Shown here piece by piece: positions 1 through 6,461 of a DNA stretch of 12,032 nucleotides. The stretch is from the NCBI GenBank assembly GCA_029240475.1, contig JAREAF010000038.1, positions 1 to 12,032 of the forward strand. The letters are read 5' to 3'. The stretch is from Rhodospirillales bacterium (GTDB lineage: Bacteria > Pseudomonadota > Alphaproteobacteria > JAREAF01). The translations under genes were made by a program, and so were the position numbers. The notes beneath the pieces were generated by a model, which saw only the letters and a list, made by a program, of their open reading frames with translations, was not told the origin of the DNA and made no database searches. The first letter of the stretch is position 1. Each line of letters opens with the position of its first letter.

Positions 1-34
1 CAAGGGCGAGGACCCGAAGCTGCGCAAGCGCTAG
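1..34 (+). CDS. 3' end of an unidentified rightward gene (partial)
   Basis: The frame starting at base 2 reads KGEDPKLRKR and then stops at TAG (32-34). The codons are GC-rich and the tail is lysine/arginine-rich, as often seen at a bacterial protein C-terminus, and the non-coding repeat region starts directly afterwards. Only ten codons are visible, so the product cannot be named and this could be a chance open frame. The call rests mainly on the sharp change from coding-like to repetitive sequence at the stop codon. If real, the gene converges on the minus-strand cluster that ends at 311. Confidence 0.4.
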   Translation, partial: KGEDPKLRKR

Positions 35-36
35 CG

Positions 37-109
37 CAGGAGCCAGGGGTCAGGAGCCAGGCGCAGGCGTCAGGCGTGAGCGTGAGGCGTCAGGCGTGAG
101 GCGTGAGGC
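37..109. repeat. short direct repeats in intergenic DNA
   Basis: An 11-base unit (CAGGAGCCAGG) occurs at 37-47 and again at 51-61. A 15-base unit (GGCGTCAGGCGTGAG) occurs at 66-80 and at 86-100, a period of 20 bases, and a further partial copy (GCGTGAGGC) follows at 101-109. The spacing is irregular and there are no uniform spacers, so this looks like slippage-derived repetition and not a CRISPR array or a set of operators. Confidence 0.7.
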
Positions 110-117
110 CCCTTCTC

Positions 118-264
118 CCCCCCTTGAGGGGGAGGGATGGGGTGGGGGGAAGATCAGATGTCAGAAGTCAGAAACCAGAAATCAGGAAGAGCTCTTTTCT
201 GACTTCTGACTTCTGTCATCTGTCTTCTGGAACCCCCCTCCCTGACCCTCCCCCTCAAGGGGGG
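118..264. repeat. large nested inverted repeat (hairpin-forming intergenic element)
   Basis: The outer arms lie at 118-150 and 232-264. Reverse-complementing the first gives a near match to the second, with perfect identity over a core of roughly 17 bases (CCTCCCCCTCAAGGGGGG type) and a few mismatches toward the inside. Inside them, 156-173 (AGATGTCAGAAGTCAGAA) pairs with 197-221, which carries a small insertion. The whole could fold into one long stem. It lies between two converging genes, so it could act as a bidirectional terminator or mRNA-end hairpin, or be a dispersed REP- or MITE-like element. No transposase is present. Similar C-rich/G-rich intergenic palindromes are recalled from alphaproteobacterial genomes, but no search was done. 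Confidence 0.75.
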
Positions 265-310
265 AGGGGATTAGATTTGAGCCGCCATCATTCTGATCTG
301 ATTCTGACGT

Positions 311-1507
311 CTAGCGCTGATCGAGCTTCAGCTCGATGCGGCGGTTGCGGCGGTAGGTCTCGGGGCTGTCGCCCTCCTCGAGCGGGCGGAACTGGGCGAA
401 GCCAGCCGCTGCGAGGCGTTCGGCCGGCACGCCGCGCGCCTCCAGATAGCGCACCACATTGATCGCGCGCTTGGCCGAGAGTTCCCAGTTCGACGGGAAT
501 TCGAAGGTGCGGATCGGATTCTTATCGGTGTGGCCGTCGACGCGCAGCACCCAGTCGAGCTCAGGCGGGATGTCCTTGGAGATGTCGATCAGGGTCGCCG
601 CCAGCTGATCGAGCTGCTCGCGCCCTTGCGTCTCGAGCTGGGCCGAGCCGCTCGGGAACAGCACCTCGGACTGGAACACGAAACGGTCGCCGACGACGCG
701 GATGTCCGGCCGCTCGCCCAGGACCTCGCGCAGCCGGCCGAAGAACTCCGAGCGGTAGCGCGCCAGCTCCTCGACCTTGCTCGCCAGCGCGAGATTGAGC
801 CGGCGGCCGAGATCGGCGATCTGCACCTCCTGCTCCTTGGATTTGCTCTCGGCGATCTCCAGCGCGTCGGCGAGCTGTGCGAGCTGCTCGCGCAGCGCCA
901 GGATCTGCCGGTTCAGGAGCGAGACCTGCAGCTGCGCCTCGCTGGAGAGCTCCTTCTCGGCGACCGCGCTCTCTTCCGCCGTGGCGAGCTTCTTGGTCAG
1001 CTCGTCGCGCAGGCTCTCCAGCACCGCGATGTCCGAGAGCAGCGCCTGCACCTTGGCCCGGTCGGCCTCGATGACTTTGTAGGCCTCCTCCAGCTCCTTG
1101 GCGCGGCGCTGCTGCTCCTCGGTCGCCTGTTGCCCGCGCGCGTTGGATTCGGCGAGGCTCGCGGCCAGGGCGTCGCGCTCGCCGATGATCACGGTCAAGC
1201 GCTGGTTCAGCTCGTCGCGAATCTTGATCGAGGCCTGCAGCTCGGCGGAGATGTCGCCGATATTGGCCCGGAGATCCGTGTTCGCCCTGCGCTCCAGCGC
1301 CAGCAGCTCGGCCAATTCCGAGACCTGCTGCGTCAGCCGCTGCAGCGCCTGCTCGCGCCCCGTGAGCGCCGCGCTGAGATAGGTCTGGGCGATCACGAAC
1401 ACCATCAGCACGAAGATGATGACCATGACCAGGGTCGAGAGCGCGTCGACCCAGCCGGGCCAGACATTGATGCCGCGCCTGGCGGCGCTGCGGCTCGTGC
1501 TCGGCAT
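311..1507 (-). CDS. MotB/OmpA-like peptidoglycan-binding protein with long coiled coil
   Basis: This 398-residue inner-membrane protein has three parts. A short cytoplasmic N-terminus leads into one transmembrane helix at about 21-42, with an aspartate (D21, in WVDALSTL) at its start, where MotB and related stators carry the proton-binding Asp. A long, charged, heptad-like region spans about 50-250 and is predicted to be a periplasmic coiled coil. An OmpA/MotB peptidoglycan-binding domain fills about 270-396, with DGHTD at 324-328, the SAKRA segment containing R347, and RNRRIEL near the end. It starts at ATG, 10 bases after the stop of the MotA-like gene, so the two are surely co-transcribed. 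It is much longer between membrane and OmpA domain than flagellar MotB, and no flagellar gene is nearby. The architecture is clear; the physiological role is unknown. Confidence 0.88.
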   Translation of the reverse strand: MPSTSRSAARRGINVWPGWVDALSTLVMVIIFVLMVFVIAQTYLSAALTGREQALQRLTQQVSELAELLALERRANTDLRANIGDISAELQASIKIRDELNQRLTVIIGERDALAASLAESNARGQQATEEQQRRAKELEEAYKVIEADRAKVQALLSDIAVLESLRDELTKKLATAEESAVAEKELSSEAQLQVSLLNRQILALREQLAQLADALEIAESKSKEQEVQIADLGRRLNLALASKVEELARYRSEFFGRLREVLGERPDIRVVGDRFVFQSEVLFPSGSAQLETQGREQLDQLAATLIDISKDIPPELDWVLRVDGHTDKNPIRTFEFPSNWELSAKRAINVVRYLEARGVPAERLAAAGFAQFRPLEEGDSPETYRRNRRIELKLDQR

Positions 1508-1517
1508 CTAGGCGGCC

Positions 1518-2660
1518 CTAGCGGACATCGGTTTCCTCGGCGAGCGCGGCGATGGTGCGCGCGAGCAGCTTGATCTCGCTGCGGATCTCCTGCGTCGATT
1601 GCTGCCGGCCGTGGCCGACCTCCTCGAGCAGGCGCTGCATATAGACGTCGAGATTGCGGATGTGGGTGCGGGTGGCCTCGTCAAGGCCGCCGATCCCGTC
1701 CCCGGCCATGTCGACGAAGCGCGCCAGGGTGGGCCTCAGCTCCATCTGGCTTTCAGCAAGCTTGACCATCAGGTTCTGGCTCGCCCGCATCTGGTCGCTC
1801 AAGGTGCTCAGCCGCTCGGTCAGGGAGAGCAGGTTGCTGTTCGCCTGCACGCGCCCTTCCTCGCCGCGCGCCAGCGTGCGCTGCAGGTTCTCGAGGCTGT
1901 CGGCGGTCTGCTCCAGCAGGGCCTGGATATAGGCCGGCACCGACTGGTCGCCGCCTTCGCCCATCGACCCGCCGCCGCCCAGCCGGGTCACGCCCGAGAG
2001 CCAGTCCTCCAGGTCCTGGAAGAAGCGGTTGTTCGCTTGGCCGGCCTGCAATTCGAGAAAGCCAAGCACCAGCGATCCCGAGAGGCCGAAGAGCGAGGAG
2101 CTGAAGGCCGTGCCCATGCCCGAGAGCGGCCGCTCGAGCCCGCTCTTGAGCTGCGCGAAGAGCTGCGTCACGTCGGTCGCGCCGATCGAGAGCGCGCCCA
2201 CCGCGTCGCCCACCGCCGCAACGGTCTGCAGCAGGCCCCAGAAGGTGCCGAGCAGCCCGAGGAAGACGAGCAGGCCGATGAGGTACCGGCTGATCTCCTG
2301 GGATTCGTCGAGGCGGGCCTGGATGCCGTCGAGGATCGTTCGTGCGGAGAGCGCAGAAAGGCTCAAGCGTCCGCGCCGCTCGCCCAGCATCGCCGCCATC
2401 GGCGCGAGCAGCTTCGGCGGGTTGCTCGAGACCGTCTGGCCGCGGCGATAGGCTTCGAGCCACGCCACCTCCGGCCCGATCATCAGCACCTGCCGCAACA
2501 CGAACACGATGCCGAACAGGAGCACGCCCAGGATCATGCCGTTCAGCCAGGGATTGGCGTTGAAGGCATTCAGGATCTGCGGCGCGAGGAAACCGGCGAC
2601 CACCAGCACCGCGGCCAGGAAGATCACCATGCGCACCAGGAAACGACGTGGTCCGGTCAT
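1518..2660 (-). CDS. MotA/TolQ/ExbB-type proton channel protein with helical C-terminal tail
   Basis: The 380-residue protein has two N-terminal membrane helices (about 10-30 and 40-61), a cytoplasmic loop, then two more (about 126-150 and 182-205). These last two contain GLLGTFWGL and GMGTAFSSSLFGL, the kind of motifs that line the ion path in MotA, TolQ and ExbB. After a Gly-rich linker at about 228-238 comes a cytoplasmic helical tail to the end, rich in heptad-like repeats and far longer than in TolQ or ExbB. A strong ribosome binding site (GGAGG) precedes the ATG, 25 bases after the upstream OmpA-like gene. With the following MotB-like gene it should form a 5:2-type stator using the proton motive force. 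Fold and family are well supported; what the motor drives is not known. The shape recalls ZorA of Zorya defence, but no zorC, zorD or zorE partner is seen. Confidence 0.87.
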   Translation of the reverse strand: MTGPRRFLVRMVIFLAAVLVVAGFLAPQILNAFNANPWLNGMILGVLLFGIVFVLRQVLMIGPEVAWLEAYRRGQTVSSNPPKLLAPMAAMLGERRGRLSLSALSARTILDGIQARLDESQEISRYLIGLLVFLGLLGTFWGLLQTVAAVGDAVGALSIGATDVTQLFAQLKSGLERPLSGMGTAFSSSLFGLSGSLVLGFLELQAGQANNRFFQDLEDWLSGVTRLGGGGSMGEGGDQSVPAYIQALLEQTADSLENLQRTLARGEEGRVQANSNLLSLTERLSTLSDQMRASQNLMVKLAESQMELRPTLARFVDMAGDGIGGLDEATRTHIRNLDVYMQRLLEEVGHGRQQSTQEIRSEIKLLARTIAALAEETDVR

Positions 2661-2685
2661 GCCCCCCTCCGCCGCGCGATGGCTC

Positions 2686-3171
2686 TCATCGCGGCGGCCA
2701 TAGAATGTCCACCCGCTCCGCCGGCCCGCCGCCGGCCGAAGCTTCGAACGCCCGCACGGTCATGCGCCCGCGCGCGATCCCGCGCTCGATCAGGAAGGAC
2801 CGAACGGCCAGGGCGCGCCCCAGCGAAATCCGGCGCGCGCTCTTCGCCGTCGCGCCGGCGCCCGCATAGGCGACGATGGCCACCCCCGACTCGGGCTCCC
2901 GCTTCAGCCGCTCAGCCAGTTTGGCCAGGGTTTCCTGCCCGGTCTGCGTCAGTTCCATCTCCTGCGGCGCGAAATCGACGCGGGCGAGCAGGCCCGGCGC
3001 ACGCGCCCCATCCGCGCTCCTGTCCGGCTTCAGCCCGGGAAGAGGGGCCGCGGCAAGGCCCGGCTTCATCCCCGGCGCGCCTGACTCCGCGGCGGCGGAC
3101 CAGGCCGCAAGGCCGAGGGCCAGGCCAAGGATGCCCGCGGCCAGGCGGGCCCTCTCAGCCGCGCCGCTCAT
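2686..3171 (-). CDS. small secreted OmpA-fold protein
   Basis: The protein has 161 residues. An N-terminal signal peptide is visible (charged start, hydrophobic core at about 10-28, likely cleavage after AAA near 28), followed by a proline/glycine-rich linker at about 30-60. An OmpA C-terminal-like domain spans about 62-158: the VDFAP strand, the helix QTGQETLAKLAERL, the VAIVAYAG strand, and ISLGRALAVRSFLIERGI, which keeps the arginine (R119) expected at the diaminopimelate-binding site. There is no lipobox cysteine, so it is probably a soluble periplasmic protein, not a lipoprotein. It is the first gene of the MotA/MotB-like cluster and probably supplies a peptidoglycan contact for that complex. 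No Shine-Dalgarno sequence is seen. Instead a GC-only hairpin (3175-3190) lies three bases before the ATG. Confidence 0.8.
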   Translation of the reverse strand: MSGAAERARLAAGILGLALGLAAWSAAAESGAPGMKPGLAAAPLPGLKPDRSADGARAPGLLARVDFAPQEMELTQTGQETLAKLAERLKREPESGVAIVAYAGAGATAKSARRISLGRALAVRSFLIERGIARGRMTVRAFEASAGGGPAERVDILWPPR

Positions 3172-3174
3172 GAC

Positions 3175-3190
3175 GGCCGGCTGGCCGGCC
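3175..3190 (-). promoter_or_regulatory. GC hairpin immediately before the OmpA-like start codon
   Basis: On the minus strand, GGCCGG, a four-base CCAG loop, and CCGGCC form a perfect six-pair GC stem ending three bases before the ATG at 3171. It occupies the place where a Shine-Dalgarno sequence would normally be. It could dampen or gate translation of the first gene in the cluster. The structure is certain as a pairing; a regulatory role is inference. Confidence 0.4.
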
Positions 3191-3231
3191 TCCGGACCGT
3201 TCCGCTCGGGAATTCACGCATTTGGCTGGGG

Positions 3232-3261
3232 ACAATAGCCCATCGCACGGAGCGTGAACAA
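3232..3261 (-). promoter_or_regulatory. candidate sigma70 promoter of the OmpA/MotA/MotB-like cluster
   Basis: On the minus strand TTGTTC (3256-3261) and TATTGT (3232-3237) are separated by 18 bases. The -10 matches four of six consensus bases and the -35 only three. The predicted transcript would start near 3225, leaving a leader of about 54 bases. The site lies in the 102-base gap after the inositol-phosphatase gene, the widest gap between the two minus-strand clusters. Weak on sequence alone. Confidence 0.3.
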
Positions 3262-3273
3262 CCCGCACGGCTG

Positions 3274-4098
3274 CTAGGGGGCGGCAGCCTCTCCCGGGCG
3301 CCGGGCCTCGCGGCCGGCAAGCATCCGCAGCAAGGGCCGGTGCAGAACGTCGTTGGCGGCGAGGATCGAGGCGCCGCTTTCCGGCCGCCCGGGACCCTCG
3401 ATCTCGGTCACATAGCCGCCGGCCTCGCGCACCAGCACGATCCCCGCCGCGACGTCCCACGGCCCCAGATTGCGCTCCCAATAGCCGTCCACCCGCCCCG
3501 CGGCGACCCAGGCGAGGTCGAGCGCGGCCGAGCCGAACCGGCGCACCCCGGCCGTCTGGCTGGTGGCGGCGGCGAGCTGGTCGAGGAAATCGGCGCCCTT
3601 GTCGCGGCCCTTGAAAGCCATGCCGGTGGCGAGCAGAGCCTCCTCCAGCCGACGGCGCCCGGAGACGCGCAGGCGCCGGTCGTTGAGCCAGGCGCCCGCG
3701 CCCTTCTCGGCCAAGAAGAGCTCGTTCTTGGCGACGTCATAGATCACGCCGGCGACGACCTCACCCTCGCGCTCCAGGCCGATCGAGATCGCCCAGTGCG
3801 GAATGCCGTGCAGGAAATTCGTCGTCCCGTCGAGCGGATCGACGATCCAGCGGTGGCGGCCGTCGGCCGCCTTGGTCTCCGGATGCTCCTCGGTGAGCAT
3901 GCCGTAATCGGGGCGTGCGCGGCCCAGCTCCTCGCGGATGACCCGGTCGGCCTTGAGGTCGGCGGCGGAGACGAAGTCCGCGGGCCCCTTGCGCGAGACC
4001 TGCAGCTGCTCCACCTCGCCGAAGTCGCGCCTCAGGCCCCGCGCGGCCTTCTCGGCGGCGCGGACCATGACGTTGATGACGGGCGAGCGGACGGCCAT
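3274..4098 (-). CDS. suhB: inositol monophosphatase family protein (SuhB-like)
   Basis: This is a 274-residue Mg2+-dependent phosphatase of the IMPase/FBPase superfamily, which hydrolyses inositol phosphates or related sugar and nucleotide phosphates in the cytoplasm. The metal-binding residues are present: E70 in LTEEH, the signature DPLDGTTN at 87-94, and WDVAAG at 214-219 followed by VREAGG. Length is typical (about 260-275). The ATG is 21 bases past the efp stop, so it is probably the last gene of the tkt-to-efp run; no good Shine-Dalgarno is seen before it. In Escherichia coli SuhB also binds RNA polymerase antitermination complexes; whether this protein does so cannot be told. Family is certain; the exact substrate and the suhB name are less so. 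Confidence 0.9.
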   Translation of the reverse strand: MAVRSPVINVMVRAAEKAARGLRRDFGEVEQLQVSRKGPADFVSAADLKADRVIREELGRARPDYGMLTEEHPETKAADGRHRWIVDPLDGTTNFLHGIPHWAISIGLEREGEVVAGVIYDVAKNELFLAEKGAGAWLNDRRLRVSGRRRLEEALLATGMAFKGRDKGADFLDQLAAATSQTAGVRRFGSAALDLAWVAAGRVDGYWERNLGPWDVAAGIVLVREAGGYVTEIEGPGRPESGASILAANDVLHRPLLRMLAGREARRPGEAAAP

Positions 4099-4119
4099 CG
4101 GGCGAGGGGAGGGCGCCGC

Positions 4120-4683
4120 TTACTTCGCGCGCTCGACGTAGCTGCCGTCCTCGGTATTCACCACCACGCGGGTGCCCGCCTCGATATGCGGCGGGATCAT
4201 GATGCGGCTGCCGTTGTCGAGCTTGCCGGGCTTATAGGAGGAGGCGGCGGTCTGGCCCCTCACCACCGGATCGGCCTCGACGACGGTCATGATCACCGTG
4301 TCCGGCAGCTTGACCGAGATCGCCTCGCCCTCATAGCTCATGACCGTGACCATCATGCCTTCCTGCAGGAAGACCGCCGGATCGCCGATCAGGTCGCGGC
4401 GCACCTGAATCTGCTCGTAGGTCTCGGTGTCCATCAGGGTGCAGAGCTCGCCCTCCGAATAAAGATACTGGTAGTCCTTCTCGTCCAGCCGCACCCGCTC
4501 GACGGTCTCGCTCGAGCGGAAGCGCTCGTTCAGCTTGGTGCCGTCGCGGATGTCCTTCAGCTCGACCTGGAGGAAGGCGCCGCCCTTGCCGGGCTTGACG
4601 TGCTGCGTCTTGACCGCAACCCAGAGGCGGTTCTTGTGCTCGATCACATTGCCGGGGCGGATGGCGTTGCCGTCGATCTTCAT
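4120..4683 (-). CDS. efp: elongation factor P
   Basis: EF-P enters the ribosomal E site and helps peptide-bond formation at consecutive prolines. The 187-residue product has the normal length and the three-domain order: the KOW-like N-terminal domain with the modified loop KPGKGGAF (lysine at position 33, equivalent to E. coli Lys34), then two OB-type domains with LPDTVIMTVVEADP near the domain II/III junction and IMIPPHIEAGTRVVVNTEDG at the C-terminus. I chose ATG at 4683 (MKIDGNAIRPGN) because family proteins begin there; an in-frame TTG at 4749 would add 22 unrelated residues. A lysine in the loop fits EpmA-type beta-lysylation or an unmodified form, not arginine rhamnosylation. No strong ribosome binding site is visible. 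The gap to thiE is 78 bases. Confidence 0.97.
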   Translation of the reverse strand: MKIDGNAIRPGNVIEHKNRLWVAVKTQHVKPGKGGAFLQVELKDIRDGTKLNERFRSSETVERVRLDEKDYQYLYSEGELCTLMDTETYEQIQVRRDLIGDPAVFLQEGMMVTVMSYEGEAISVKLPDTVIMTVVEADPVVRGQTAASSYKPGKLDNGSRIMIPPHIEAGTRVVVNTEDGSYVERAK

Positions 4684-4761
4684 GGGATGATTGGTCTCGG
4701 GCGTTGAAAAAAAGCGGCGGACCCTACACCAACGAGGCTTGGGCAGCAACGGAGGAGCAAC

Positions 4762-5439
4762 TTACCCGGCCGGGCGGCGCTCCAGCGCTTCGGCGATCGC
4801 CGCATCGAACGCCCGCACCGCCGCGTCAGGCCCCTCGGGATGGTCCCAGACGGCGCTGACCACGGCGAGGAAGTCGGCGCCGGCCTCGACCAGCGGCGCG
4901 CAATTCTCCGGCGTGATCCCGCCGATCGCGACGCAGGGCACGGTCATCATCTCGCTCCACCAGGAGAGGATCTCGACCTCCGCGCGGGCGCGCGGCTCCT
5001 TGGTGCGGGTCGGGAAGAAGGCGCCGAAGGCGACGTAGTCGGCGCCGGCCTCGGCCGCTTCCATCGCCTCGTGCCGCGAGGCGTAGCAGCTCACGCCGAC
5101 GATGACATCCGGGCCGACGAGCTTGCGCGCTTCGGCGTAGGGCGTGTCCTCGGCGCCGACATGGACGCCGTCGGCGCCCAGCTCCGCCGCGAGGTCCGGG
5201 CGGTCGTTGAGGATGAAGGCGGCGCCGCGCTCCTGCACGACGGGCATGAGGGCGCGCGCGGCGCGGCGGATCTCGTCGTCGCTCGCGCCCTTGAGGCGCA
5301 GCTGCACGGCGGCGACGTCGCCGGCATCGAGCGCGCGAGCCAGCCGCTCCCCGAACGGCCCGGGATCGAGCCGCTCGGGGGTGACCAGATAGAGCCGGCA
5401 GGCCGGCGCCTCGCCCTGGTCCTTTGGGGAAGGCGCGAT
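4762..5439 (-). CDS. thiE: thiamine-phosphate synthase; N-terminus lacks a standard start codon
   Basis: ThiE joins HMP-pyrophosphate and the thiazole phosphate to form thiamine phosphate. Family motifs are QLRLKG (normally QLREK), LNDRPDLAAELGADGVHVG, GVSCYASRHEAMEAAEAGADYVAFG, FFPTRTK and CVAIGGITPEN, a TIM-barrel phosphate-binding set. The first available ATG/GTG/TTG is GTG at 5307, but that would begin directly at QLRLKG and remove the first strand and helix. The same frame upstream encodes CRLYLVTPERLDPGPFGERL, a good ThiE N-terminus, and stays open into the fba end. The coordinate given uses ATC at 5439, just after the fba stop (5445-5447), giving 225 residues; CTG at 5448 is another option. 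Either a rare start codon, a base error, or true truncation applies. The first 44 residues are therefore less certain than the rest. Confidence 0.88.
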   Translation of the reverse strand: MAPSPKDQGEAPACRLYLVTPERLDPGPFGERLARALDAGDVAAVQLRLKGASDDEIRRAARALMPVVQERGAAFILNDRPDLAAELGADGVHVGAEDTPYAEARKLVGPDVIVGVSCYASRHEAMEAAEAGADYVAFGAFFPTRTKEPRARAEVEILSWWSEMMTVPCVAIGGITPENCAPLVEAGADFLAVVSAVWDHPEGPDAAVRAFDAAIAEALERRPAG

Positions 5440-5444
5440 GGCGG

Positions 5445-6365
5445 TCAGGCCTTGCCCTGATAGATCTGGACGAGGCTGTCCAGCATCTTCACCGCGTCCT
5501 CGCGCGGCCGCTGGAAGGTGTTGCGGCCGATGATCGAGCCGTTGCCGCCGCCGTCGCGTATCGCGCGGGCATTGTCGAACACGCTCTCGGTCGCGCCCGC
5601 CTCGCCGCCGGAGAAGACGACGATGCGCCGGCCGTTGAAGCAGGACTGCACGATGTGCTTGACCCGCGCCGCCATCGAGGAGAGGTCGATCTTCTGCGCC
5701 TCGTACACTTTCTTGGCGGGGGCCAGCTCCAGATGCGCGCTCGGCAGCTTGACCTTGATGATGTGTGCGCCCAAGAGCGCCGCCATGTGCGCGGCATAGG
5801 CGGCGATGTCCATCGCGGTCTCGCCTTCTTTGGTCAGGTCGCCGCCGCGCGGATAGGACCAGATCACCACGGCGAGGCCCTTGGACTTCGCCTCGCGGCC
5901 GAGCTCGCGGATCTCCTCCATCATGCCGAACTGGTCGTCCGAGCCCGGATAGATGGTGAAGCCGATCGCCGAGCAGCCGAGCCGCAGCGCGTCATCGACC
6001 GAGGCGGTGACCGCCTGGTCCTTCATGCGCGCAAGGCTGTTGGCGCTGTTGGCCTTGAGGATGGTCGGGATCTGCCCGGCGAAGGTCGCCGCGCCGGCCT
6101 CCAGCATGCCCAAGGGAGCCGCGTAAGCCGAGAGGCCCGCATCGATCGCCAGCTGGAAATGGTAATGCGGATCGTAGGCGGCCGGGTTTACGGCGAAGCT
6201 GCGCGCGGGCCCGTGCTCGAAGCCCTGGTCCACCGGCAGGATCACCAGCTTGCCGGTGCCGCCGAGGCGCCCTTGCATCAGGATGCGGGCGAGGTTCGCC
6301 TTGGTCCCGGGATTGTCGCTCTCGTACTTGTCGAGGATCGCCTTGACGCGTTCGCTGATGCTCAT
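5445..6365 (-). CDS. fbaB: class I fructose-bisphosphate aldolase (DhnA/FbaB type)
   Basis: This enzyme cleaves or forms fructose 1,6-bisphosphate through a Schiff-base lysine, in glycolysis and gluconeogenesis. The 306-residue product matches the DhnA-type class I family: LVILPVDQGFEHGPAR at about 40-55, GFTIYPGSDD at 135-144, VVIWSYPRGG at 166-175, HIIKVKLP at 201-208 (K204 or K206 is the candidate Schiff-base lysine) and VVFSGGEAG with the later GRNTFQR phosphate-binding end. There is no zinc-site His pattern of class II aldolases. ATG at 6365 gives the usual N-terminus. A weak AGGGA lies about a dozen bases upstream, and a tiny frame, ATG GAG CGA TGA, overlaps the start. Its stop lies next to the thiE start, suggesting translational coupling. 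Confidence 0.94.
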   Translation of the reverse strand: MSISERVKAILDKYESDNPGTKANLARILMQGRLGGTGKLVILPVDQGFEHGPARSFAVNPAAYDPHYHFQLAIDAGLSAYAAPLGMLEAGAATFAGQIPTILKANSANSLARMKDQAVTASVDDALRLGCSAIGFTIYPGSDDQFGMMEEIRELGREAKSKGLAVVIWSYPRGGDLTKEGETAMDIAAYAAHMAALLGAHIIKVKLPSAHLELAPAKKVYEAQKIDLSSMAARVKHIVQSCFNGRRIVVFSGGEAGATESVFDNARAIRDGGGNGSIIGRNTFQRPREDAVKMLDSLVQIYQGKA

Positions 6366-6393
6366 CGCTCCATGGTCCCTGTTCGGATGATCC

Positions 6394-6425
6394 GGGTTCG
6401 CCTGGGGAACCCCGCTCGCAAGCGG
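6394..6425. other. two small hairpins in the fba leader
   Basis: GGGTTC (6394-6399) pairs with GAACCC (6407-6412), and CCGCT (6412-6416) pairs with AGCGG (6421-6425) around a four-base loop. They sit in the 96-base gap between the unknown gene and fba. No U-run follows on either strand, so they are not intrinsic terminators. They could be an mRNA processing or stability site, or nothing. Confidence 0.3.
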
Positions 6426-6461
6426 CGGGAGGCTTTCCCTTAGCCCGAGGCGTCCGGCAAT

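Noticed and set aside
37..109. CRISPR array
   Set aside because: Repeats are 11 and 15 bases with irregular 3-5 base gaps and only two full copies each; there are no unique spacers and no cas genes.
103..462. 119-codon plus-strand frame starting in the repeat region
   Set aside because: It translates the inverted repeat and then runs antisense into the MotB-like gene; the sequence is Pro/Arg/Gly-rich and unlike a protein.
311..2660. Zorya anti-phage system (ZorA/ZorB)
   Set aside because: The two channel proteins resemble ZorAB in architecture, but no zorC, zorD or zorE gene adjoins them on the visible side and the context is core metabolism. The sequence before position 1 is unseen, but it begins with a gene on the opposite strand.
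1599..3173. 524-codon open frame on the plus strand
   Set aside because: It runs antisense to the MotA-like and OmpA-like genes, is Arg/Pro/His/Gln-rich with no recognisable domain, and exists because high third-position GC keeps the opposite frame free of stops.
3340..4707. 455-codon plus-strand frame opposite the inositol phosphatase and efp
   Set aside because: Antisense shadow with low-complexity Asp/His/Arg/Leu composition; the minus-strand frames carry clear family motifs.
4684..4761. Intrinsic terminator between thiE and efp (T7 run on the minus strand near 4709-4715)
   Set aside because: The T run is not preceded by a convincing GC-rich stem, so termination is not supported.
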